A DNA stretch of 64,000 nt from Candidatus Peribacteria bacterium (GTDB lineage Bacteria > Patescibacteriota > Gracilibacteria > Peribacterales > Peribacteraceae), in assembly GCA_020632295.1 (NCBI GenBank), contig JACKFU010000001.1, forward strand, positions 62,001 to 126,000, written 5' to 3'. A program made the translations under genes and the position numbers. Positions 54,573-61,344 of the stretch are shown here, in pieces. Position 1 is the stretch's first letter. Every line of letters starts with the position of its first letter. The notes under the pieces were generated by a model. The model was not told where the DNA came from. It was given only the letters and a program-made list of their open reading frames with translations, and ran no database searches.

Positions 54573-54871
54573 TATGATTTGAAGTTAGCAATATCAAGCG
54601 GTTTACTTTTTTGGGAGATCGTCACCATCACCTTCTTTGTGGACTGTCTCTTGGTCATTGTGCGACCGCGACCGACAAGACGTGTCTTACTTGGCGTTCG
54701 CATGACGCGCACGCTGGTTGCCTTGACGTCGTAGTACTTCGCTAGCGCATTGATTACATCAATTTTTGTTGCATTCGGTGCGACGCGAATCGTGTAGGTG
54801 CGGCTGACGCCCTTCAGGCGCTCTGCCTTCTCGGTAACCACTGGGCCGACGATAACTCTGCTCAAATCCAT
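54572..54871 (-). CDS. rplW: 50S ribosomal protein L23 (uL23)
   Basis: 99 residues. VIVGPVVTEKAERL, YTIRVAPNATKIDVINALAKYYDVKATSVRVM, GRTMTKRQSTKKVMVTI. Part of the tunnel-exit platform for trigger factor and SRP. Joined on both sides by TAATG overlaps. Confidence 0.98.
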   Translation of the reverse strand: MDLSRVIVGPVVTEKAERLKGVSRTYTIRVAPNATKIDVINALAKYYDVKATSVRVMRTPSKTRLVGRGRTMTKRQSTKKVMVTISQKSKPLDIANFKS

Positions 54872-55608
54872 TACTTTGATGAGGTAGAAGATTTCTTTCT
54901 TGAGGAAGCTGAGGAAACTGAAGATTCTGAAGAAGCTGAGGATACCTTAGCTTCCTTAGACTCCTTAGCTTCTTTAGCTTCTTTTCCAAACACCTCTTCC
55001 GCTTTCTTCAGCGCATCCACCATAAAGATAATGTGGCGGCTGCCGAGGATATCCATTGGGTTTAAGTACTGTGCCATGACAGTACGAACACCCGGAATGT
55101 TGCGTACAGAGAGACTGAGCTCGTCGTGGCGACCTGGTGTCACAATAAGAATCTTTCTGCCGATATCAACAGGCATCTTCTCAAGCATTGTACGTGCATC
55201 TTTGGTTTTAATGGCTTCTGGATAGTCTTTCAGTCCAATAATGGCACCGTTTTTTGCCTGGTAGCTCAGTGCAGAAAAGAGGGCTGCACGGCGCATCTTC
55301 TGTGGCATATCTTTGACGAAGTTTGCAATCTTTTGTGGTCCGAATGCCTTATTTCCTCCACGGAGAACTGGGCTACGTACGCTACCGCGACGTGCACGTC
55401 CTGTTCCCTTTTGCTGGAAGAGCTTTCGTGTTGACCCCTGAATTTCTCCGCGGCTCTTTGCGTGCGCTACGGTGTTTCGCACATTACTCTGTGCTCGAAC
55501 AACAGCCTGATGCATCAGCCCCTCGTTAATATTAGCCTCAAACAGGGTCTTCGGCAGGTTTGCCGTTCCATCTTTAGTGCCTTTGCTGGTGTAGACATCA
55601 ATTGTCAT
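54871..55608 (-). CDS. rplD: 50S ribosomal protein L4 (uL4) with repeat tail
   Basis: 245 residues from ATG 55608 (MTIDVYTSKGTKDGTANLP). The tunnel loop region QGSTRKLFQQKGTGRARRGSVRSPVLRGGNKAFGP is normal. The core ends near residue 205; the tail KEAKEAKESKEAKVSSASSESS-type is almost identical in DNA to that of rplQ. Starts 11 nt inside the end of rplC. Confidence 0.97.
   Translation of the reverse strand: MTIDVYTSKGTKDGTANLPKTLFEANINEGLMHQAVVRAQSNVRNTVAHAKSRGEIQGSTRKLFQQKGTGRARRGSVRSPVLRGGNKAFGPQKIANFVKDMPQKMRRAALFSALSYQAKNGAIIGLKDYPEAIKTKDARTMLEKMPVDIGRKILIVTPGRHDELSLSVRNIPGVRTVMAQYLNPMDILGSRHIIFMVDALKKAEEVFGKEAKEAKESKEAKVSSASSESSVSSASSRKKSSTSSK
54900..54985 (-). repeat. 9-nt-period repeat forming the L4 tail
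   Basis: Shares with 37148-37235 the order GAGGAARCTG x2, GAAGATTCTGAAGAAGCT, GGATWCCTTAGCTTC and alternating TTAGCTTCY/TTAGACTCY units. Confidence 0.88.
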
Positions 55609-56206
55609 TGTTGAGAGTAAGGTACACGCTGGAGCCGTTTGGGCCAGGAATTGGTCCTTTAATTGCAATTAAACCTTTTTCAGTATCGCACGCCATAACG
55701 GTACGGTCACGGAGTGTAACCTGCTGGTTACCCATACGCCCTGGAAGCTTCTTTCCTTTAAGAACACGTCCTGGCCACTCCTTCATACCCACAGAACCTG
55801 GGCGACGGTGGAAGTGGCTACCATGTGTTGCAGGTCCTCCGGCAAATCCATAGCGCTTAATAACACCTTGAAAACCGCGTCCCTTGGAGCTTCCGACAAC
55901 GCTTACTTTGCTATCTACAACGAATTTCTCACAGGAAATCTGCTTTCCGGCCTCGAGTCCTTCGAGAGACTCCACGCGAAACTCCTTCTGGTCGCCATAG
56001 CGAACATGCTCTTTACCTTTTCGTGTCTTCCATTTGCGAGGCTTTACGCCAAGTACAACAGCGTTGTAGCCGTCTTTGTCTTCAGATTTGGTGCGCACAA
56101 CAGTGTTTGGCTCTACCTGGAGGTAGGTCACAGGTACAGCATCACCCGTGTCCTTATTGAACACGCGAGACATGCCGACTTTTTTAGCAATAATACCGTT
56201 GCACAT
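55598..56206 (-). CDS. rplC: 50S ribosomal protein L3 (uL3)
   Basis: 202 residues. MCNGIIAKKVGMSRVF, VVGSSKGRGFQGVIKRYGFAGGPATHGSHFHRRPGSVG, GKKLPGRMGNQQVTLRDRTV. First gene of the cluster; the usual preceding rpsJ (S10) is missing and must lie elsewhere. Transcribed from a strong promoter 92 nt upstream. Confidence 0.98.
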   Translation of the reverse strand: MCNGIIAKKVGMSRVFNKDTGDAVPVTYLQVEPNTVVRTKSEDKDGYNAVVLGVKPRKWKTRKGKEHVRYGDQKEFRVESLEGLEAGKQISCEKFVVDSKVSVVGSSKGRGFQGVIKRYGFAGGPATHGSHFHRRPGSVGMKEWPGRVLKGKKLPGRMGNQQVTLRDRTVMACDTEKGLIAIKGPIPGPNGSSVYLTLNNDN

Positions 56207-56212
56207 GATTAT

Positions 56213-56263
56213 TTAGAGGTTCTTGAGGTCTGCTTGTTCTGGAGTGAAGGCAGACGGGAACAT
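56213..56263 (-). CDS. Possible leader peptide of the S10-type operon
   Basis: A 16-codon ATG-to-TAA frame, MFPSAFTPEQADLKNL, within the leader of rplC and ending 7 nt before its ATG. It follows GGATGAATTT, which could serve as a weak ribosome site. Could also be chance. Confidence 0.3.
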   Translation of the reverse strand: MFPSAFTPEQADLKNL

Positions 56264-56265
56264 AA

Positions 56266-56289
56266 ATTCATCCGCCGTAGTGGATGAAT
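56266..56289 (-). promoter_or_regulatory. 5' hairpin of the rplC leader
   Basis: 8-bp perfect stem ATTCATCC/GGATGAAT with an 8-nt loop, at the very 5' end of the predicted transcript. May protect the message or act in control of the ribosomal operon. Confidence 0.5.
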
Positions 56290-56297
56290 GCTGGGGT

Positions 56298-56326
56298 AAT
56301 TTAAAGAGGCAGGCTGCACATGTCAA
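56298..56326 (-). promoter_or_regulatory. Main promoter of the ribosomal supercluster (TTGACA-17-TAAATT)
   Basis: Perfect -35 TTGACA (56321-56326), 17-nt spacer, -10 TAAATT (56298-56303) on the minus strand. The predicted start near 56291 leaves an 85-nt leader, the only long leader among the promoters noted here. Confidence 0.8.
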
Positions 56327-56487
56327 AAATTTTGTGAAAAAACTCTACGATTTTTTACAAGAAGATAACAATCTTGTACTTTTTCGGACCAAATTCGCAC
56401 CCCTTGTCTGAACCCTGACTCGCAGGATTACCGGTTCAGATATTTTCCTCTTGCACTCACCAAAAAAATGCTTACTATCTGCGCACC

Positions 56488-56745
56488 ATGAATTTTAAGC
56501 TTCCGGAACTGGCACCACAAACCACCTCTGTAGAGGATGCACGTATTGAAAACAGCGTGCACGCTATGCTCCGAGAACTTGAAACAAGTGTTCAAGAATT
56601 CCCCACACTGGTGGACACCATGTGTAGAAGTACAGAACAAATCTTAGAAGATTTTCTGACAATAACACCTGTATCCGAGCAGACTGCCTTGCATCTGCAA
56701 CGCGAAATACATGATACCATCGAATGCATTCTTGCTAAATACTAG
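56488..56745 (+). CDS. Small helical protein, unknown function
   Basis: 85 residues, acidic, helical from residue 15 on (VEDARIENSVHAMLRELETSVQEFP, AALHLQREIHDTIECILAKY-like). No motif. TACTAT/CTATCT lies 7-9 nt before the ATG. It ends just before the promoter of the GT-C gene. Coding status is supported by promoter position and composition only. Confidence 0.65.
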   Translation: MNFKLPELAPQTTSVEDARIENSVHAMLRELETSVQEFPTLVDTMCRSTEQILEDFLTITPVSEQTALHLQREIHDTIECILAKY

Positions 56746-56748
56746 GTG

Positions 56749-56754
56749 TATACT
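56749..56754 (+). promoter_or_regulatory. -10 box (TATACT) of the GT-C gene
   Basis: TATACT ends exactly 6 nt before ATG 56761, and overlaps the in-frame GTG at 56746, which is therefore unlikely to be the start. Confidence 0.6.
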
Positions 56755-56760
56755 ACGTTC

Positions 56761-58275
56761 ATGCACCGCATTCTGCGTTACCTCATCTTTGGCGTACTGA
56801 TTCTTGGAGGAGTAGTGGGTACGTACCATCTGCTTGCCCAAGCCTGGTATTTTTTTAACGGTGCACACTCGGGTGACGCCAAATACTACTGGACCGTGGG
56901 ACAGGCGATACGAAACGGATTTACGCTTTATACAGATACGTTTGATACAAAGCCACCGACGATTTATCTGCTGAGTGCACTGCCGCATGTGATTGGCAAT
57001 TCCGTAAACAGTTTGATGACACTTACTCTTCCCGCGATCTTCGGATACACCGCATGGACGATGACCAGGAAGAAACTGCAAGCAAGCATCGGCCTCCTGT
57101 TTGGTCTGTGCGTCACACTCAACATGGGGTTCCAGGCACAGGCGTGGCAGGTGGAATGGTACGGCGGGTTCTTCGGTATTCTGTATGTGTCATTGCTTGC
57201 GCTCTATCCCGAAAAGATGAGCAGGGGGCATATCGCAGCACTCACAGCGCTGCTGACAATGACGGTTGCCTGGAAAGAGCCGTTTGTCCTCAGCTTGCTT
57301 GCAGCAGCAATCATTCTGCTTCAGGAAAAGAAACAGCTTAGTAAGCAATTCCTGATTCCCCTCAGCGTGACTGCTATTATTGGCATCACTGCCCTTGCAC
57401 TGTTTGGCTATCTCGGTGGATACATCGACACATATCTTCCTGCACAATTTGGACACCACATTGCACGCAGCATGCCAATGTATCTCCGTAGTATTCAAGT
57501 GGGAGTACTTGGGTATTACCTTTCGCAGTTCTCCATCATCTTTATTGGTGTGATTGTCGTACTGATTCTTTCGGTAGCTCTCATTCGCATGAAGACACAG
57601 AAATGGTGGGCCATAGCCCTCTCTATTCTTGCGCTTCTTCTCGTTACGCTTGCAGGCAACCTTCGAGGGTACCCTGCGAGTAATCATTTTGTTGTTGCCG
57701 TCCCCTATTACGCTGCACTGTTTTATGTATGGCTCAAGTATGCAAAGGGGTTTAGTGCTATCGGCATACCAGTACTTATTGCGTGCACACTCATTACACT
57801 CTCAAGCGATACTGGGTTTTCTGCGTATGCAATGCGACTCAAAGAAGAGGAAGTCAGTCGGAAGATTAATACATCGGATGCACAGATGATGGATGCCGTT
57901 CTTGATGCCTGTAATATTGACCGCTACTTCTTTGTGGAGGAAAGGCCATACATGGAATACATGCACCACTCGCCGCTGAATTTCTTTGTCTACGTTGGAC
58001 CCGAAGCCATTGTGTACCACAGTCCAATTTTGATAGAGAAGCAACTTGATTCCTTTAGTAAGGCGAAGATTGTTATTGCACAGGGTGATGCCTACGAACT
58101 GCGGGAACGTCCCGAAGAGAAAGCACTGACGGAAATGACGTTTCGCTATCTAGCGAACAACTTTACTATTACGCCGTGGGAATGTGCAGCAGATCTCCCG
58201 ATGCCGGAGAACTATTCCCTCCTCTTTCGTAACGACCCTGAGAATATGAAACCCTTTCCGTATACAATGCGCTAA
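56761..58275 (+). CDS. GT-C-type membrane glycosyltransferase (ArnT-like topology)
   Basis: 504 residues with about eleven membrane helices in the first 370. The first external loop reads HSGDAKYYWTVGQAIRNG and DTFDTKPPTIYLLSALPH: the acidic pair and the KPP motif of ArnT/GT39/GT83-like enzymes that use polyprenyl-phosphate sugars. A soluble C-terminal domain (about 375-504) contains CNIDRYFFVEERPYMEYMHH. The ATG 56761 is fixed by its -10 box. It starts a run of co-directional genes (EamA, LysRS, HD, GT2). Acceptor unknown. Confidence 0.82.
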   Translation: MHRILRYLIFGVLILGGVVGTYHLLAQAWYFFNGAHSGDAKYYWTVGQAIRNGFTLYTDTFDTKPPTIYLLSALPHVIGNSVNSLMTLTLPAIFGYTAWTMTRKKLQASIGLLFGLCVTLNMGFQAQAWQVEWYGGFFGILYVSLLALYPEKMSRGHIAALTALLTMTVAWKEPFVLSLLAAAIILLQEKKQLSKQFLIPLSVTAIIGITALALFGYLGGYIDTYLPAQFGHHIARSMPMYLRSIQVGVLGYYLSQFSIIFIGVIVVLILSVALIRMKTQKWWAIALSILALLLVTLAGNLRGYPASNHFVVAVPYYAALFYVWLKYAKGFSAIGIPVLIACTLITLSSDTGFSAYAMRLKEEEVSRKINTSDAQMMDAVLDACNIDRYFFVEERPYMEYMHHSPLNFFVYVGPEAIVYHSPILIEKQLDSFSKAKIVIAQGDAYELRERPEEKALTEMTFRYLANNFTITPWECAADLPMPENYSLLFRNDPENMKPFPYTMR

Positions 58276-58277
58276 CT

Positions 58278-59135
58278 ATGCACCACGAAAAAACACGCGC
58301 CATTGCAGGACTGAACGTCGCCGTGTTTGTTATGAGTATGGCGGGACTGTTTGCAAAACTCATTGATTGGAACCCCGTCCTCATTATTCTCGGTCGCGCA
58401 ACACTTACGGCACCGTTCATCGCACTCTACCTCGTAGCGCGTCGACGCTCGTTTGCACTGAAACGTGCTAAACATGTAGCGATGCTCTTTGGGCTCGGCG
58501 CCATGATGATGTGCCATTGGACGAGTTACTTTGCCTCCATTCAAACATCTACTGTTGCCATTGGCATTCTCTCTACGTTTACGTCACCAATTATCACCAC
58601 GTTCCTCGAGCCACTGTTCGATGGAAAACACATTCGTTTTCATGATGTAGTCATCGCACTCATTGCCTTTGCTGGTATTGTCCTCATGATTGATGATTTC
58701 TCCCTTGGGGGGAGCACACTTATTGGTGTTATGCTCGGCATGCTCTCTGCATCGTTTGTATCGCTAAGAAACATTTGGAGTAAAGGACTTATGAACGAGT
58801 ACGGTGCACCAATGGTGATGTTCTGGCAGATGCTCTTTGGTGCCATCTTCTTACTACCTACACTCTTCTTCTTCGATGCAACTGTCACCGTCATAGATAT
58901 CCGTAACCTGTGTATTCTTGCGCTGTTTGCAACAGCAATTGCCCATACACTCATGCTGAACTGTATTCATCACATTGGTGCGCGAGCGACCGGCGTCATG
59001 ATGATGGTGCAACCACTCTATGCAATACTGCTTGCGTTTTTGATTCTCGGAGAAGTACCAGCACTACGTGTCGCCCTTGGCGGCATTCTCGTTCTCGGTG
59101 CTGCGGGATTTGAGAGTGTGAAACAAGCACGATAA
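58278..59135 (+). CDS. EamA/DMT-superfamily transporter
   Basis: 285 residues, ten membrane helices in two EamA repeats (5+5). Typical elements: a short N-terminus, FAKLIDWNPVLIILGRATLTAPF, and GARATGVMMMVQPLYAILLAFLILGEVPALRVALGGILVL near the end. Members export or import amino acids, nucleobases and other metabolites; the substrate cannot be read from sequence. 2 nt after the GT-C gene. Confidence 0.9.
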   Translation: MHHEKTRAIAGLNVAVFVMSMAGLFAKLIDWNPVLIILGRATLTAPFIALYLVARRRSFALKRAKHVAMLFGLGAMMMCHWTSYFASIQTSTVAIGILSTFTSPIITTFLEPLFDGKHIRFHDVVIALIAFAGIVLMIDDFSLGGSTLIGVMLGMLSASFVSLRNIWSKGLMNEYGAPMVMFWQMLFGAIFLLPTLFFFDATVTVIDIRNLCILALFATAIAHTLMLNCIHHIGARATGVMMMVQPLYAILLAFLILGEVPALRVALGGILVLGAAGFESVKQAR

Positions 59136-59140
59136 TGTAC

Positions 59141-59146
59141 TACACT
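59141..59146 (+). promoter_or_regulatory. -10 box (TACACT) of the LysRS gene
   Basis: TACACT ends 6 nt before ATG 59153. It overlaps the alternative ATG 59135 frame start region. Confidence 0.5.
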
Positions 59147-59152
59147 ATACGT

Positions 59153-60715
59153 ATGTTCTGGGCCGATGAATTTGCCGACGCCATTGAAGAGCGCTTCCAA
59201 AAAAAGATAAAGGAAGGGACTCCTCTGATTATACGTGATGAAAAAACGCTTTCGGGCCGTGTGCATATTGGCTCTGTCCGCGGCATTGTGATTCACGGAC
59301 TCATCGGGCAAATTCTCACGGAGCGAAACATTACAAATGAGTTCTTGTTTGAACTGAATGATAACGACCCAATGGACGGACTGCCTGTGTACGTCGACCA
59401 AGAGAAATACAAGCCACATATGGGCAAGCCACTCTTTGCTGTACCCAACTTCTCCGAAGGATTTGGTGAAGAACTCAAAGAAGCCGTTGCACCGATGGGC
59501 CTGCCCATTCACTGGTACCACCTACGCCCACTATACATTGAAGGAAAATTCAACGATGTTATTCGCGAAGCGCTCGACAACGCTACGCGCATACGAGAGA
59601 TTTACAAAGAAGTGAGTGGTGGCGGAAAACCCGACGACTGGTTCCCCTTAAATGTCATCTGTCCGCAGTGTGGCAAAATTGGTACGACGAAAGTAACCGG
59701 TTGGAACGGAAGTGAAGTAACGTACGTCTGTAAACCCAAGTACGTGGAATGGGCGGAGGGGTGCGGTCATGAAGGAACCATGAGTCCATTTGATGGTAAT
59801 GCGTCGCTACCCTGGAAAGTGGAATGGGCTGCAAAGTGGAAGGTAATGGGTGTTGATATTGAAGGTGGTGGGAAAGACCACTACGCCGCAGGGGGAAGTC
59901 GTGAAGTTGCCGCCACAATCTCCAAAGATATCTTCCACTACGATCCGCCGTTTGATATTCCTTACGAGTTCTTTAATCTGGCTGGAAAGAAAATGAGCGC
60001 AAGTAAGGGCCTTGGAGCCTGCGCAAAAGACGTTGCAGATTTATTGCCACCAAAACTCCTCAAGTTTTTAATGATTCGCAAAGAAGCACGCGTACCTATT
60101 GATTTTGACCCCGAAGGAAAGACTATTCCGAATTTGTTCGATGAGTACGACCGCTGCTCTGACCACTACTTCAACCGTCATCCCGAAACGTACGAGGGTT
60201 ACGCCCGTCCGTATGCACTCGCACAGGCTGACCTCTCACATGATCCGGACGATATTTGGGAAATGCGCTTCCAAGCCCTGTCGTTTGTGGTGCAGATGCC
60301 GCACTTACACCTCGAAGAAGAGGCAACGAAACTTAAGGGATCAGGCCTTTCTGAAGCAGAAATTACTGCACTGCATGAGCGCGCTGACTTTGTAAAGAAA
60401 TGGATTGATACCCTCGCTCCAGCTGAGTACAAGTTTGTCATCCAAGATAGTGTTCCAACAGACTTGGAACTGAGTGATAACCAGCGCGATGCGCTGCATG
60501 CGCTTGGCAAGAGACTTGGTGACTTAAAAGAGTGGACGGGTGAAAGCGTGCACGACAAAATTCACCGGACGAAAGAAGAGTTTGGCCTGCCGCCGAAAGA
60601 ACTCTTCCAACCGCTCTACAAAATTTTCCTTGGTCGAACAAGCGGTCCGCAGGTGGGATGGTTTTTGAGTACGATGGAGCAGGAGAAGGTTGCGGAGAAA
60701 TTGTTGAATGTATAA
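59153..60715 (+). CDS. lysS: Class I lysyl-tRNA synthetase
   Basis: Charges tRNA-Lys; the archaeal-type class I enzyme rather than the class II one of most bacteria. 520 residues from ATG 59153 (MFWADEFADAIEERF), the usual opening of this family; an ATG at 59135 would give six more residues and a TAATG overlap with the transporter gene. The class I signatures are visible: GRVHIGSVRG (HIGH-type) and KKMSASKGLGA (KMSKS-type). A zinc-like segment CPQCGKIG...CGHEG lies near residue 170-205. The C-terminal alpha-helix bundle is complete. Confidence 0.97.
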   Translation: MFWADEFADAIEERFQKKIKEGTPLIIRDEKTLSGRVHIGSVRGIVIHGLIGQILTERNITNEFLFELNDNDPMDGLPVYVDQEKYKPHMGKPLFAVPNFSEGFGEELKEAVAPMGLPIHWYHLRPLYIEGKFNDVIREALDNATRIREIYKEVSGGGKPDDWFPLNVICPQCGKIGTTKVTGWNGSEVTYVCKPKYVEWAEGCGHEGTMSPFDGNASLPWKVEWAAKWKVMGVDIEGGGKDHYAAGGSREVAATISKDIFHYDPPFDIPYEFFNLAGKKMSASKGLGACAKDVADLLPPKLLKFLMIRKEARVPIDFDPEGKTIPNLFDEYDRCSDHYFNRHPETYEGYARPYALAQADLSHDPDDIWEMRFQALSFVVQMPHLHLEEEATKLKGSGLSEAEITALHERADFVKKWIDTLAPAEYKFVIQDSVPTDLELSDNQRDALHALGKRLGDLKEWTGESVHDKIHRTKEEFGLPPKELFQPLYKIFLGRTSGPQVGWFLSTMEQEKVAEKLLNV

Positions 60716-60716
60716 T
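60711..60716 (+). promoter_or_regulatory. -10 box (TATAAT) of the HD gene
   Basis: A consensus TATAAT overlapping the LysRS stop, 8 nt before ATG 60725. Confidence 0.5.
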
Positions 60717-60724
60717 GTCGCCCT

Positions 60725-61318
60725 ATGACTACTCTCCTCCAACACGCTGACTACGGTCATCTTCTCCCTGCAGCCCACGGGCTTTTGGAAGAGCATACAG
60801 ACGCCACCAAAGCACACTTAATTGCAACAGGGGCTGCCATGGAAGCACTCGCAAAGAAGTTCGGTGGTGACGAGCAAACCTGGAAAGTAGCAGGCATGCT
60901 GCATGACCTGGATTGGGACAAGCTGGATAAAGACTACGAAGCGCACTGTGGCGATACACTGGAGCATCTCCTGAGTACTATCGGTGCACCACAGGAACTG
61001 CTTGGTGACATCCGCGCGCACTACCAGCACCAGTACGGTGCGGAGTATCCGCTCGATACGATGCTCCGCAAGTGTCTTTACTGCGTCGACGAACTGACCG
61101 GGTTCATCATCGCTGTTACACTCGTGCGTCCTAGTAAAAAGATTGCTGATGTTGAAGTGAAGAGTGTGAAGAAAAAACTGAAAGACAAAGGTTTTGCTGC
61201 ACAGGTTGATCGCTCACAAATTGCATCCTGCGAAGAACTTCTTCGTATGCCACTGGATGAATTCATCCAAATAACATTGGATGCAATGAAAAGCGTCGCT
61301 AATGATTTGGGACTTTAA
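60725..61318 (+). CDS. HD-domain phosphohydrolase, unknown substrate
   Basis: 197 residues. The metal-binding HD motif is in VAGMLHDLDWDKLD, preceded by an upstream His (ATKAHLIATG) and followed by IRAHYQHQYG and a distal Asp (CLYCVDELTGFI), the usual H...HD...D set. Family members hydrolyse nucleotides or cyclic nucleotides. No second domain. It lies 9 nt after lysS and 26 nt before the double glycosyltransferase gene. Confidence 0.9.
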   Translation: MTTLLQHADYGHLLPAAHGLLEEHTDATKAHLIATGAAMEALAKKFGGDEQTWKVAGMLHDLDWDKLDKDYEAHCGDTLEHLLSTIGAPQELLGDIRAHYQHQYGAEYPLDTMLRKCLYCVDELTGFIIAVTLVRPSKKIADVEVKSVKKKLKDKGFAAQVDRSQIASCEELLRMPLDEFIQITLDAMKSVANDLGL

Positions 61319-61344
61319 GCAAGCTGCGATAGGCTAGCTTTCCT

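Noticed and set aside
56223..56411. 62-codon plus-strand frame in the rplC upstream region
   Set aside because: It runs antisense over the strong ribosomal promoter and leader, starts with TTG and has no promoter-like box.
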